From NCBI RefSeq assembly GCF_006715785.1, contig NZ_VFNX01000001.1, positions 3,052,501 through 3,116,500 of the forward strand: a stretch of DNA of 64,000 nt, in the 5' to 3' direction. This document shows, piece after piece, positions 1 through 8,738 of this stretch; the first letter of the stretch is position 1; the number at the start of each line of letters is the position of its first letter. A program made the position numbers and the translations under genes. The notes below the pieces were generated by a model. It did no database searches. It was not told the DNA's origin and saw only the letters and a program-made list of their open reading frames with translations. This stretch comes from Streptomyces puniciscabiei. GTDB taxonomy: Bacteria > Actinomycetota > Actinomycetes > Streptomycetales > Streptomycetaceae.

Positions 1-372
1 GATCTGGGCGGCCTCCTGGCCGAGCAGGGAGGCCCACAGACCCAGCTCGCCCTGGCGCTGCAGGGCCGTGGCCTCGGCGTCGAAACGACGGGTGAGCACC
101 ATGTCGCGGTACAGGCCGCGCAGGTCTTCGGGGGTGATGCCGGCGACGTAGGCGTCGTACTCGGCGTTCTTGACCCGCTCACCCTCGGGCGTCAGCAGCT
201 GTACGAGCTCCGGCTCGGTGCTCTTCGCGGTGGCGCGGGTGCTGCGGGTGGTGCGCTTGGTGCCGGTGGCTCCGGACTTGGTACCGGCCGTGCCGGTCTT
301 GCTGCCGGTGGTGCCGGCCTTGCCTGCGGCGCTGCGTCGCGGCTTGCGCGCGGCACTGCTGTCCACGGTCAC
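1..372 (-). CDS. pdhA: 2-oxoacid (pyruvate-type) dehydrogenase E1 alpha subunit, 3' part missing
   Basis: First 124 codons of a thiamine-diphosphate-dependent E1 alpha subunit; the rest lies beyond the left window edge. E1 alpha/beta decarboxylates a 2-oxoacid and passes the acyl group to a lipoylated E2. After a Lys/Thr/Ala-rich N-terminal tail of about 45 residues comes the conserved start of the family fold, with LLTPEGERV, GITPEDLRGLYRDMVLTRRFD and ALQRQGELGLW. The GTG start is preceded by GGAGGAG six bases away. The sequence resembles pyruvate-type E1 alpha more than the bkdA gene in this window (13537-14691), but with the active site missing the substrate (pyruvate or branched-chain oxoacid) is inferred. 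Confidence 0.85.
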   Translation of the reverse strand, partial: MTVDSSAARKPRRSAAGKAGTTGSKTGTAGTKSGATGTKRTTRSTRATAKSTEPELVQLLTPEGERVKNAEYDAYVAGITPEDLRGLYRDMVLTRRFDAEATALQRQGELGLWASLLGQEAAQI

Positions 373-863
373 GTGTGCTCCTCCGTCGTTCCGGCCCCCG
401 GGGTTGCCGGTAGGCCAGTGCGGCTCACCTGTTTCGACCACCGGGCACGGGGTGGGTGCCACTCGGCCGGGAACAGGCGTGACAGGTGCCCCGGCGAGCG
501 CCCTGCAACCATCACGTTACCCACAGCTCCACATTTCTGTGAAACCCCACCTGACCTGCGATTTTGCTTGGATTTCCAAGTAAATCGGGGAGGTGTGGAA
601 GCGTGCTGGTCACAGCCCTGCTTCAACGCCGAAGCAACGGAACGTTAACCCGCTCACCCGGGTCACGGGAAGAGTCGAATTGTTTGCGTGCGAGACCGGC
701 TGCGCCGCTTATCTCGTCCATATCGAGGTCGAGAAGATCGGAAGCAGCGGAAAACTTTGATAAAGGCCGCGGCATGCTCACCACGTGACCGAAAGCGATC
801 ACCGGCGACCGCCTGTGACAAGCCCCAGCTCACAGCGGTTTTGGGTGCCCTAGCATCTGCGGC
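373..863. other. Divergent intergenic region upstream of E1 alpha and the phosphotransferase
   Basis: No convincing gene. On the minus strand a possible promoter for the E1 alpha gene has -35 TTCACA (543-538), an 18-base spacer and -10 TAACGT (519-514). A perfect 14-bp palindrome CTTGGATTTCCAAG lies at 567-580, upstream of that promoter, and could be a regulator site. The right end holds the leaderless promoter of the next gene. Confidence 0.5.
514..543 (-). promoter_or_regulatory. Possible promoter of the E1 alpha gene
   Basis: TTCACA, 18 bases, TAACGT on the minus strand, placing the start point near 507 and giving a leader of about 135 bases. Resembles the main vegetative sigma factor consensus; not otherwise supported. 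Confidence 0.35.
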
Positions 864-1907
864 GTGCCGCGCTCATGTGTACCACCCGTTGTACCCAACG
901 CGCCCCCTCTGGGCGCCCTGCTGCACCTGTACGCCGCCGGCACCGCCCTCACCTGTGAGCCGGTCGATCAGGGCCTGCTCAACCGCGGCTACCGGCTGCG
1001 CACCACCCGCGGCCGGTTTTTCCTCAAGCACCACTTCGATCCCGACACCGCCGACCCGGCCGCGATCGAGCGCCGGCACCGCGCCACCCAGCGCCTGGCC
1101 GACCTGGGCGTCCCCGTCTCGGTACCGCTCGCGCACCGTGAGGGCCGTACGGTCGCCGTCGTCGGCGGCCACGCCTACGCGCTGCACCCCTGGATCGACG
1201 GCAGGCACCGGCACGGCGGTCAGCTCACGCGCGGGGAGAGCGCACGCCTCGGCGCGCTCCTGGGCGCCGTGCACGCCTGTCTGGAGCGCGTGATGCCCCC
1301 CAAGGGGCGCACGCGGCCGGCCACAAGCCCCCACCCGGTGGAGAGCGCCGACCCGGCCGACACCTTCACCCTCATCGACGACCTGCTCGCCCATGTGCGC
1401 CGGCACCGGCCCGCCGACGCCTTCGACGAGCTGGCCCGGCACCGGCTGCTGGAACGCCGGGCGCTCCTGGAGCAGCACGCCGACCGGCGCCCGCCGCGCG
1501 GCGGCTCGGTGGGCTGGGTGCACGGCGACTTCCACCCGTTCAACGTGCTCTACAAGGGCGACGCCCCGGCGGCCATCGTCGACTGGGACCGGCTCGGCGT
1601 GCAGCCCCGCGCCGAGGAGGCCGTACGCGCCGCGGCGATCTTCTTCGTACGCCCGGTGGGCGCCCTGGACCTGCCGAAGGTACGCGCGTACGCGCGCGCG
1701 TACCGGCGCGCGGCCGGCGCCACGCCCTCCGAGCTGGCGGCGGCCGTGCGCCGGGTGTGGTGGGAGCGGCTGAACGACTTCTGGATGCTGCGCTGGCACT
1801 ACGAACGCGGCGACACGCGCGCGGACTGCCAGTTCCCGGCCGCGTCCGCGCTCGTGGTGTGGTGGACACGCGAGTACGACGCGGTGTGCGACGCGTTCAC
1901 CGAGTGA
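864..1907 (+). CDS. Phosphotransferase of the aminoglycoside/choline kinase-like fold
   Basis: A 347-residue APH-fold protein. It carries the Brenner-type catalytic segment HGDFHPFNVLY (about residues 219-229) followed by the metal-binding AIVDWDRLG, which define ATP-dependent small-molecule or protein-like kinases such as aminoglycoside phosphotransferases and homoserine/choline kinases. FLKHHFD near residue 55 may carry the ATP-binding lysine. The real substrate is unknown; nothing suggests an antibiotic resistance role. The GTG start has no Shine-Dalgarno sequence, but a -10-like TAGCAT (851-856) ends seven bases before it, so the transcript is probably leaderless. It sits alone, convergent with the first Ser/Thr kinase. 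Confidence 0.8.
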   Translation: MPRSCVPPVVPNAPPLGALLHLYAAGTALTCEPVDQGLLNRGYRLRTTRGRFFLKHHFDPDTADPAAIERRHRATQRLADLGVPVSVPLAHREGRTVAVVGGHAYALHPWIDGRHRHGGQLTRGESARLGALLGAVHACLERVMPPKGRTRPATSPHPVESADPADTFTLIDDLLAHVRRHRPADAFDELARHRLLERRALLEQHADRRPPRGGSVGWVHGDFHPFNVLYKGDAPAAIVDWDRLGVQPRAEEAVRAAAIFFVRPVGALDLPKVRAYARAYRRAAGATPSELAAAVRRVWWERLNDFWMLRWHYERGDTRADCQFPAASALVVWWTREYDAVCDAFTE

Positions 1908-1968
1908 CGGCGCCCGCCCTGCCGGTGCCGGCTCAGGGGGACGCCGTCGAGGGCGATGCCGGCATCCT

Positions 1969-3639
1969 TCAGCCGGTGGTGGCGCCGGTGTCGAGGCCGC
2001 CGTTCGTCGTGGGGCCTGCGTTCGTGCCGCCGTTCGTCGTGGGGCCTGCGTTCGTGCCGCCGTTCGTCGTGGCGCCGGTGTTCGTGCCACCGTCCGTCGT
2101 GCCGCCGTCCGTCGTGCCGCCGGTGTTCGTGCCACCGGTGTCCGTGCCACCCGTCGTCGTGCTGCCCGAGGACTGCGACGGCGAGGTCGACGGATCCGTC
2201 GGCTGGTCCGTCGGGCCCGTGCTCTGCGACTGCGAGGTCTGCGGGTCCGACGGGGTGTAGCCGGTGCTCCCCGAACCCGAGTCCGAGCCGTTGTCGGTGC
2301 TGGGGTCCGACGGCTGGTCGGTGGTGTCGTCCGACGGGCTCGGGGAGTCCGAGTGGTCCTGCGTGGACGTCGACTGCGTGGTCGGCGGCTTGGTGTCCGT
2401 GCCGTTGCCGTTGCCGTTGCCGGTGTTCTTGAGGGCGAACGCGACACCCGCCGCGATCGCGATGACCGCGAGGACGGCGAGGATCCACAGCTTGCCGCGG
2501 CCGCTGCCCTTGTTGCCGTGCCCCTCGAAGGCGCCGTCGTCGCCGTTGCCGTAGCGCTGCGGCAGGATCGGCTGCGGGATCTGCGCCGTCCCGGCACCGA
2601 AGTCGCCCGGGTGCTGCATCGCGGTCGTCCCCGTGAAACCGCCCGCCGGGGTGTGCCGGCCGTCGTGCGCCTCCACCGGGCCGGTGTTCCAGGTGCCGGT
2701 GTGCCCGCCCTGCTCGTAGAGCATCTGCAGGCCGTACTGGACCATGCCACGCATCTCCTCGGCCGTCTGGAACCGGTCGTCCGGCTCCTTGGCGAGCGAG
2801 CGCATGACCAGGCCGTCCAGTTCCGGCGGGCAGCCGTCGGAGAACTCGGAGGGCGGGGTCGGGATGTCCTGGACGTGCTGGTAGACCACCGACAGCGGGG
2901 TCTCACCGGTGAACGGGGGCCGCAGGGCGAGGAGTTCGTACAGCAGGCAGCCGGTCGCGTACAGGTCGGAGCGGTGGTCCACGGCCTTGCCGAGCGCCTG
3001 CTCCGGGGAGAGGTACTGCGGCGTGCCCATGACCATGCCGGTCTGTGTCATCGTTGTCGACGCGCCGTGCAGGGCCCGCGCGATGCCGAAGTCCATCACC
3101 TTGACGGCGCCGCTGTTCGTGATGATCACGTTGGCGGGCTTGATGTCGCGGTGCACGATGCCGTGCTGATGCGAGTAGGCGAGCGCGTCCAGCACCCCGG
3201 AGACGATGATCAGGGCCTGCTCGGGGCCCGGCGCCTCCGCGTTCAGCAGCAGGTCGCGGATGGTGCGGCCCTCGACCAGCTCCATCACGATGTACGGCAC
3301 GGACTGACCGCCGACGAAGTCCTCGCCGGAGTCGTACACGGCGACGATCGCGTGGTGGTTGAGGCCGGCGACGGACTGCGCCTCGCGCGTGAAGCGGGCC
3401 TTGGAGACCGGGTCCTCCGCGAGGTCCGCGCGCAGCAGCTTCACCGCGACGGTACGGCCCAGCCGGACGTCCTCGGCGGCGAACACCTCGGCCATGCCGC
3501 CCCGGCCCAGCCGGTGCGTGAGCCGGTACCGGCCGTCGCCGACGAGCCCTCCGTTGCCCCACATCTCCGGCGCGTCCGACGTACCGCCGCCAGTCGCCTC
3601 GGGGTCGGACGGGCCCTGGGCGCGCTGCGTCTGGTCCAT
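1969..3639 (-). CDS. Transmembrane Ser/Thr protein kinase with Gly/Thr-rich external tail
   Basis: A 556-residue Hanks-type kinase. The catalytic domain (about 38-300) has the glycine loop GRGGMAEV, Lys67, HRDIKPAN (Asp165) and DFG (Asp183), then TPQYLSPEQ, so it should be active. A single membrane segment lies at about 384-403. The remaining 150 residues are outside the cell and low in complexity, built from GGTNTGG/TTNGG-type units encoded by near-perfect 30-bp DNA repeats (about 1995-2075); there is no PASTA domain. The start ATG has GAGGA upstream. It is transcribed away from a second kinase (3983-5650) across a 343-bp promoter region. The ligand and targets are unknown; the tail may span the cell wall or be glycosylated (inference). 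Confidence 0.92.
   Translation of the reverse strand: MDQTQRAQGPSDPEATGGGTSDAPEMWGNGGLVGDGRYRLTHRLGRGGMAEVFAAEDVRLGRTVAVKLLRADLAEDPVSKARFTREAQSVAGLNHHAIVAVYDSGEDFVGGQSVPYIVMELVEGRTIRDLLLNAEAPGPEQALIIVSGVLDALAYSHQHGIVHRDIKPANVIITNSGAVKVMDFGIARALHGASTTMTQTGMVMGTPQYLSPEQALGKAVDHRSDLYATGCLLYELLALRPPFTGETPLSVVYQHVQDIPTPPSEFSDGCPPELDGLVMRSLAKEPDDRFQTAEEMRGMVQYGLQMLYEQGGHTGTWNTGPVEAHDGRHTPAGGFTGTTAMQHPGDFGAGTAQIPQPILPQRYGNGDDGAFEGHGNKGSGRGKLWILAVLAVIAIAAGVAFALKNTGNGNGNGTDTKPPTTQSTSTQDHSDSPSPSDDTTDQPSDPSTDNGSDSGSGSTGYTPSDPQTSQSQSTGPTDQPTDPSTSPSQSSGSTTTGGTDTGGTNTGGTTDGGTTDGGTNTGATTNGGTNAGPTTNGGTNAGPTTNGGLDTGATTG
1990..2160 (-). repeat. Tandem repeats coding the kinase C-terminal tail
   Basis: Thirty-base units (GTTCGTGCCGCCGTTCGTCG plus a GGGGC-rich remainder, read on the plus strand) occur at least twice exactly and then degenerate. 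They code the GGTNAGPTTN-type tail, so copy number could vary between strains. Confidence 0.75.
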
Positions 3640-3982
3640 CAGTCCTCGCCGTCGTTTCTGCCCGCGGTGCGCGCGGTGTTGTTACGGTCTCCGTCGGCCA
3701 CGCTACAGCCTCGGCGTGAGCCACCGGTTCGGAACCGGAACCGGGACGGGCCGAAGCCTGACCGGCCATGAAACCTGTAGCACGCGCTGTCGTGCAAATT
3801 CTGTGGACCGCTCGTACGCCCCCTGTAACGCTTGCGCGACGCTTCTTGCGCGTACGGTCACGGAACGGGCACCGAGCTTGACGTGTCAGTGCCCTGGGGC
3901 AGACTTGGCCGGGAATGACGCATTCGATCAAGGGCCCTGCGATCAGCGAAGGCGCCGGACGGCCAGTGGGGGACGGGGAGAG
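3640..3982. promoter_or_regulatory. Divergent promoter region of two Ser/Thr kinases
   Basis: Plus strand: TTGACG at 3878-3883, 16-base spacer, CAGACT at 3900-3905, giving a leader of about 70 bases for the 3983 kinase, which has GGGGAGAG before its ATG. Minus strand: a -10-like TAGCGT at 3705-3700 for the 3639 kinase. No gene is seen in between. Confidence 0.5.
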
Positions 3983-5650
3983 ATGAGCCAGGACGGCGCG
4001 CACGACCGGCACGCGGGGCAGTCGCTGGCGGGCGGTCGCTACCAGCTGCGGGACCTGCTCGGCCAGGGCGGCATGGCCTCGGTGCACCTGGCGTACGACG
4101 CCGTGCTCGACCGCCAGGTCGCGATCAAGACCCTTCACACGGAACTCGGCCGGGAACAGGCGTTCCGCGAGCGCTTTCGCCGCGAGGCCCAGGCCGTGGC
4201 GAAGCTCACGCACACCAACATCGTGTCGGTCTTCGACACCGGCGAAGACGATCTCGGTGGCCTGACCACTCCGTACATCGTCATGGAGTACGTCGAGGGC
4301 CGCCCGCTGGGCTCGGTCCTCGACGAGGACGTCCGGCAGTACGGCGCGATGCCCGCCGACAAGGCGCTGAAGGTCACCGCGGACGTACTGGCCGCGCTGG
4401 AGATCAGCCACGAGATGGGGCTGGTCCACCGCGACATCAAGCCGGGCAACGTGATGGTGACCAAGCGTGGCGTGGTCAAGGTCATGGACTTCGGCATCGC
4501 CCGCGCCATGCAGTCCGGTGTGACGTCGATGACGCAGACCGGCATGGTCGTCGGCACCCCGCAGTACCTCTCGCCCGAGCAGGCCCTCGGCCGGGGCGTG
4601 GACGCCCGTTCCGACCTGTACTCGGTCGGCATCATGCTGTTCCAGCTGGTCACCGGGCGGCTGCCGTTCGACGCGGACTCCCCGCTGGCGATCGCGTACG
4701 CGCATGTGCAGGAGGAGCCGGTCGCGCCGTCCTCGATCAACCGTTCGCTGCCGCCCGCGGTGGACGCGCTGGTCGCCCGGGCCCTGAAGAAGAACCCGAA
4801 CGAGCGTTTCCCGACCGCCGAGGCCATGCGCGACGAGTGCCTGCGCATCGCCGCGTCCTTCCAGGCGGCCGCGCCGAGCATCGTGCCGGGCGCCGGGCCG
4901 GTGCAGAGCGGCGCGGGCGTCGGCTCCGCGGTGTTCCCGCCGGTCGACCGGACCGCCCAGGCGGCCCCCGGCCCGGTCCAGACGCCGTACCAGCCGGGCC
5001 CGTACGGCGCCCCGCAGACCCCACCGCAGGCGACCGCCCCGGCCTACGGCTATCCGCAGCAGGGACAGCCGAGCGGCTACCAGACGCCGCCTCCGCTGGG
5101 TTACGGCCCGCAGGCCGCGCCGACCCCGCCGCCGTACACGATCTCGCCGCAGACGGCCGCGCAGCCGTCCGCTCCGGGCTCCGGCGGGGGCAAGAGCAAC
5201 AAGCCGGTGATCATCGGCTCGGTCGCGGTGTCGCTCGTCGCGGTCGTCGCCCTGATCGTCGCTCTGACGCTGAACAGCGGCGGCACCGGCGGCAAGGGTG
5301 GCACCGGCGGCGCGAGCGCCTCGGCGAGCGCCTCGGCATCCGCTTCCCACCCGGCGGGCTACCGCGGGCCCGACCGGACCCGGGTGATCGACAAGACCAA
5401 GTGCACGGAACCGTACAAGTCCTGGGACGACGAGACCAAGGTCGAGCTGCCCGACTTCCGGTACAAGGACATCAACTCGGTGAAGGCGTGCTTCCAGGCC
5501 GCGCAGTGGAAGTACACGATCAAGCAGGTGAACGACAACACCTGGGGTGACGGCACGGTGATCGACCAGTTCCCCTCCGCGGACACGGCGGTCGACCCGA
5601 AGAACCCGGGCACCATCGAGCTGAGCGTCTCGAACGGCAGTCCCGCCTGA
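3983..5650 (+). CDS. Transmembrane Ser/Thr protein kinase with one PASTA-like domain
   Basis: A 555-residue Hanks-type kinase with GQGGMASV, Lys49, HRDIKPGN (Asp151) and DFG (Asp169). A Pro/Gln/Tyr-rich cytoplasmic linker (about 300-400) precedes a single membrane segment near 408-430. The external part has a Gly/Ala/Ser stretch and then about 70 residues resembling a single PASTA fold (VIDQFPSADTAVDPKNPGTIELSVS), the unit that in PknB-type kinases binds peptidoglycan fragments or lipid II. The start is the ATG behind GGGGAGAG; longer upstream frames have no support. It pairs divergently with the 1969-3639 kinase. Assigning the C-terminus to PASTA is by pattern only. Confidence 0.92.
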   Translation: MSQDGAHDRHAGQSLAGGRYQLRDLLGQGGMASVHLAYDAVLDRQVAIKTLHTELGREQAFRERFRREAQAVAKLTHTNIVSVFDTGEDDLGGLTTPYIVMEYVEGRPLGSVLDEDVRQYGAMPADKALKVTADVLAALEISHEMGLVHRDIKPGNVMVTKRGVVKVMDFGIARAMQSGVTSMTQTGMVVGTPQYLSPEQALGRGVDARSDLYSVGIMLFQLVTGRLPFDADSPLAIAYAHVQEEPVAPSSINRSLPPAVDALVARALKKNPNERFPTAEAMRDECLRIAASFQAAAPSIVPGAGPVQSGAGVGSAVFPPVDRTAQAAPGPVQTPYQPGPYGAPQTPPQATAPAYGYPQQGQPSGYQTPPPLGYGPQAAPTPPPYTISPQTAAQPSAPGSGGGKSNKPVIIGSVAVSLVAVVALIVALTLNSGGTGGKGGTGGASASASASASASHPAGYRGPDRTRVIDKTKCTEPYKSWDDETKVELPDFRYKDINSVKACFQAAQWKYTIKQVNDNTWGDGTVIDQFPSADTAVDPKNPGTIELSVSNGSPA

Positions 5651-5691
5651 CATCACCAGGCTTCCCGGACAGCTTCCGGGACAAAGGTCGG

Positions 5692-5714
5692 GCCCGGCAC
5701 TTCACGTGCCGGGC
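5692..5714 (+). terminator. Hairpin after the PASTA-like kinase
   Basis: Arms GCCCGGCAC and GTGCCGGGC around TTCAC, 42 bases after the stop codon. There is no strong T-run, as is common in Streptomyces. Confidence 0.6.
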
Positions 5715-5720
5715 TCCGGT

Positions 5721-5825
5721 CGTTTCAGGTGTGGCTTGGGGGTTTTTCAGGTACGGCCCGGGCGTTTCGGATACGGCCTGGGGTGTTACGGGTACGACCT
5801 GGGACGTTTACAGGTACGGGCCGCC
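5721..5825. repeat. Five imperfect 20-22 bp tandem units overlapping the end of bpa
   Basis: Units begin near 5721, 5742, 5763, 5784 and 5805. Each resembles GTTTCAGGTACGGCCTGGG; the GTAC-type core recurs at about 5729, 5751, 5771, 5792 and 5814. The last unit contains the stop and final codons of bpa. The unit at 5742 repeats the codons for Gly-Pro-Tyr-Leu in the same frame, with AAA where bpa has its TAA stop. Confidence 0.75.
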
Positions 5826-6365
5826 GGACCGGCCGCCCGCGCGCGGGTCGTCGCCCTCGTGTCCCGTCACGCCGGGCGGAAGCGCGCGGCGCATCTGCTC
5901 CAACTGGGCCCGCGCGGCCATCTGCTGGGCGAACAGCGTCGTCTGGATCCCGTGGAAAAGGCCCTCCAGCCAGCCCACCAACTGCGCCTGTGCGATGCGC
6001 AGTTCCGCGTCACTCGGGGTGGCGTCGTCGGTGAACGGCAGGGAGAGCCGCTCGAGTTCCTCGACCAGCTCCGGCGCGAGGCCGTCCTCCAGCTCCTTCA
6101 CCGAGCTGGCATGGATCTCCTTCAGCCGTACCCGGCTCGCCTCGTCCAGAGGGGCCGCGCGCACCTCCTCCAGGAGCTGCTTGATCATGCTGCCGATGCG
6201 CATGACCTTGGCCGGCTGTTCCACCTGATCCGTCACCGGGGTCTCACGGGACTCGTCGTTCCCGTTGCCGCCGAGCGCCATCCCGTCCTGGCCCACGACG
6301 AGGATCTGGGGGTTCTCCGGCGACCGTTCGTTCCTCGGCATCTCCATGCCGCCATTCTCTCGCAC
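5808..6365 (-). CDS. bpa: Bacterial proteasome activator Bpa (DUF2587 family)
   Basis: A 185-residue helical protein matching the actinobacterial ATP-independent proteasome activator (Bpa/PafE), which forms a ring, docks on the 20S core and feeds in unfolded proteins. The core KVMRIGSMIKQLLEEVRAAPLDEASR through FAQQMAARAQLEQMRRALP is characteristic. The C-terminus ends GGPYL, the family's HbYX-like docking tail (mycobacterial Bpa ends GQYL). The GTG at 6365 has GAGG seven bases upstream; an ATG six codons in (6347) is an alternative start. The proteasome genes are not in this window. The 3' end lies inside a small tandem array (5721-5825). Confidence 0.92.
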   Translation of the reverse strand: MRENGGMEMPRNERSPENPQILVVGQDGMALGGNGNDESRETPVTDQVEQPAKVMRIGSMIKQLLEEVRAAPLDEASRVRLKEIHASSVKELEDGLAPELVEELERLSLPFTDDATPSDAELRIAQAQLVGWLEGLFHGIQTTLFAQQMAARAQLEQMRRALPPGVTGHEGDDPRAGGRSGGPYL

Positions 6366-6520
6366 CCGTACACCTCATCACCGTGGTGCCCCCTCATGGG
6401 GCTGATCCACCGTTTAGACCCGACGGCCCAATCTGAAATGCCCGTTTTGTCATTGAATGTGAGGCTAATTTCTGTCGGTCAACCATCGATCACGACACCG
6501 GGCTCCGGGAGGTCACCGAC

Positions 6521-7312
6521 GTGACTCCATGGCTGCGCATCACCCCCCGCTGCATACGGCTGCTGCTCACCCTCGCGGTGGCCCTGCCCGCGTACGGCAT
6601 CGGCACCGAACAGGCCACGACCACGTACGCCGCCGAGCTCACCCCGAGAAGCTCGGCCGACCCCGGCCCCGACCCACCGGACCGGCCGGCCCCCGCCGCA
6701 GCGGGCCACTCCGCCCCCGGAAACACGGACCACCACGCATCCACGGATCCGGGGCGCCCGCCCCGCACCGGCCGCCCGGAACCCTCGGCGCACGGCGGCC
6801 GCCGGCCCACGGACAGTGGCGCTTCAGCACCTCCGAAGTCCACCGGCCCCGGGCACAGTCGGAGTCGGGGTGAGAGTGACGGCCACAGTCACGGGCACAG
6901 CCCCGGACACGTCTCTCCCATACCCTCCGATTCCGCCTCGGCCTCGTACCGTCCGGCAGCCGTCGAACCGACGCGTGCGGGCAGCCGGGCCGGCGAGGGG
7001 CGGATGCGGCCGGGCCGACCGGACGGCCCCGCGGCCGAGGTCGAGGGCGACGACGACCCCGTGCCGCCCCACACTCCCCGCACCGGCCGGGCGGAGGAAC
7101 CGGAGACCGCAGACCTTCCGCCCCCGACACCGGCGGCCTCCACCGCCCCCGACGAGGCCGGCCTCGACCACCCCCCGGCCTCGAACGCCGCCACCGAGGG
7201 CTCGAACGCCTCCGAGCCGGTCCTGCAGATCCTCCCCCTGGGCAGCGGGCTGATCCTCATAGGCCTGGGCCTCGCCCTGGCCTTCCTGGGCCTCAGACTC
7301 CGCAGAGACTGA
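6521..7312 (+). CDS. Secreted, membrane-anchored low-complexity protein
   Basis: Not recognised as a named family. The 263 residues start with a signal-peptide-like stretch (about 10-33, LLLTLAVALPAYG). About 190 residues rich in Pro, Arg, Gly and Glu follow, with a His-rich patch GHSHGHSPGH near residue 125. The protein ends in one hydrophobic helix (LIGLGLALAFLGLRL) and a short basic tail, the layout of a wall-spanning protein held by a C-terminal anchor. No LAXTG-type sortase motif is seen. GTG start with GGGAGG eight bases upstream. Transcribed away from bpa. The His patch might bind metal (inference). Confidence 0.65.
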   Translation: MTPWLRITPRCIRLLLTLAVALPAYGIGTEQATTTYAAELTPRSSADPGPDPPDRPAPAAAGHSAPGNTDHHASTDPGRPPRTGRPEPSAHGGRRPTDSGASAPPKSTGPGHSRSRGESDGHSHGHSPGHVSPIPSDSASASYRPAAVEPTRAGSRAGEGRMRPGRPDGPAAEVEGDDDPVPPHTPRTGRAEEPETADLPPPTPAASTAPDEAGLDHPPASNAATEGSNASEPVLQILPLGSGLILIGLGLALAFLGLRLRRD

Positions 7313-7665
7313 CCCGCCCCGCCGACAGCCGGCCGTGAGCACACCTGCGCAGCTACGGACGATCAGCTGCGGTCATACCCGAGTAGCCGCCGGCACTCGT
7401 ATCGCTGGCTCGGCGCCCACCCCAGCAACCACAGTCGAACCCGCACATCCTGTTCCGCACAGCCTGCGGGCAGTCGTGCCGCTGGGGCGGCACGGGTGGG
7501 CGCAGGCGGCACCCGGCCAGCGCCGGCAAGCGACCCAATCCCCCGCCCGCGCCGGCACCGGGCGCCCATCGACAAACGGCACCCGCAACCCCCTCGCGCC
7601 CGGCACCCGCACGCGCGCCCCGCACAGCCGGACCCGCCGCACCGGGCACCCACCAGTCCCCGGCG
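7313..7665. other. Gene-free stretch between convergent genes
   Basis: About 350 bases between the ends of two convergent genes, very C-rich with irregular GGCACCCG-like copies. No coding frame, RNA or clear terminator is supported. Confidence 0.5.
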
Positions 7666-8646
7666 TTACGACGTGACCAGCAGCACCTTCCCCACGTGCC
7701 CGCTGGCCTCCACCACCCGATGCCCCTCGGCCGCCTCCGCCATCGGCACCTCGCGATCCACCACCGGCCGCACATGCCCCCCGGCCAGCAACGGCCACAC
7801 ATGCTCCCGCACAGCCGCCACGATCGCCGCCTTCTCACTCAGCGGCCGCGCCCGCAGTGAGGTCGCACTGATCGCGGCCCGCTTGGTCAGCAGCGTGCCG
7901 ATGTTCAGCTCCCCCTTCACCCCGCCCTGCATACCGATGATGGCGAGCCGCCCGTTGACCGCGAGCGCCTGGACGTTGCGGTCCAGGTACTTCGCCCCCA
8001 TGTTGTCGAGGATGACGTCGGCTCCCGCACCTCCGGTGGCCTGCTTGATCTCGGCGACGAAGTCCTGCTCGCGGTAGTTGATGAGGATGTCCGCGCCCAG
8101 CTCGGCACACCGCTCCAGCTTCTCCTTCGTGCCGGCCGTCACCGCGACCTTGGCACCGACGGCCTTGGCGAGCTGGATCGCCATGGTGCCGATGCCGCTG
8201 GACCCGCCGTGCACGAGCAGCGTCTCACCGGGCCGCAGATGGGCGATCATGAACACGTTGGACCAGACCGTGCAGACGACCTCGGGCAGCGCGGCCGCCC
8301 GCTTGAGGTCGACCCCCTCGGGCACGGGCAGCAGCTGCCCGGCCGGTACGACGACCTTCTCGGCGTATCCGCCGCCCGAGAGCAGCGCGCACACCTCGTC
8401 GCCGACGGCCCAGCCGGACACGCCGGGTCCGAGCGCGGCGATCCTGCCGGAGCACTCCAGGCCGGGGTAGGGGGAAGCACCGGGCGGTGGGTTGTAGAAG
8501 CCCTGCCGCTGCAGGATGTCGGCACGGTTGACGGCGCTGGCCACCACCTCGACCAGCACCTCGCCCTCGCCGGGCGCCGGATCGGGGACCTCCGCCCACA
8601 CCAGCGCCTCGTGACCACCAGGTTCGGGAATCGTGATCGCATGCAT
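7666..8646 (-). CDS. NAD(P)H-quinone oxidoreductase, zinc-free MDR family
   Basis: A 326-residue medium-chain dehydrogenase/reductase of the quinone oxidoreductase (PIG3-like) group. Markers are NRADILQRQGFYNPPPGAS, the substrate-domain segment GLECSGRIAALG, and the Rossmann motif LVHGGSSGIGTMAIQLAK near residues 144-161. Zinc ligands of the alcohol dehydrogenases are absent. It probably reduces quinones or related enones with NADPH in the cytoplasm; the physiological substrate is not evident. There is no good Shine-Dalgarno sequence, but TAGCGT ends seven bases before the ATG, suggesting a leaderless mRNA. It is transcribed away from nothing obvious and lies just beyond the 3' end of moeA. 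Confidence 0.9.
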   Translation of the reverse strand: MHAITIPEPGGHEALVWAEVPDPAPGEGEVLVEVVASAVNRADILQRQGFYNPPPGASPYPGLECSGRIAALGPGVSGWAVGDEVCALLSGGGYAEKVVVPAGQLLPVPEGVDLKRAAALPEVVCTVWSNVFMIAHLRPGETLLVHGGSSGIGTMAIQLAKAVGAKVAVTAGTKEKLERCAELGADILINYREQDFVAEIKQATGGAGADVILDNMGAKYLDRNVQALAVNGRLAIIGMQGGVKGELNIGTLLTKRAAISATSLRARPLSEKAAIVAAVREHVWPLLAGGHVRPVVDREVPMAEAAEGHRVVEASGHVGKVLLVTS

Positions 8647-8724
8647 GCCCGTGACGCTACTCCCCGAGGGTGGCGTCTCCGGGGCAGACCCGCTCGCTCG
8701 CCGGTCCGTCAGCCGGGCCCGGAG

Positions 8725-8738
8725 GTTTCACGTGAAAC
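8725..8738. other. parS site (ParB binding) overlapping the moeA stop codon
   Basis: Perfect copy of the 14-bp palindrome GTTTCACGTGAAAC, the Streptomyces parS consensus. The moeA stop codon is at 8728-8730, so the site supplies its last codons. Confidence 0.93.

Noticed and set aside
864..1907. Aminoglycoside resistance gene
   Set aside because: The APH fold is shared by many small-molecule kinases; core location and sequence give no sign of an antibiotic substrate.
873..2906. Very long minus-strand open frame (677 codons)
   Set aside because: It is an Arg/Ala/Gly-rich shadow of the phosphotransferase and kinase genes; high GC leaves long open frames in non-coding phases.
2903..5656. 917-codon minus-strand frame
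   Set aside because: Covers the antisense of the PASTA-like kinase; composition and lack of start signals mark it as a shadow.
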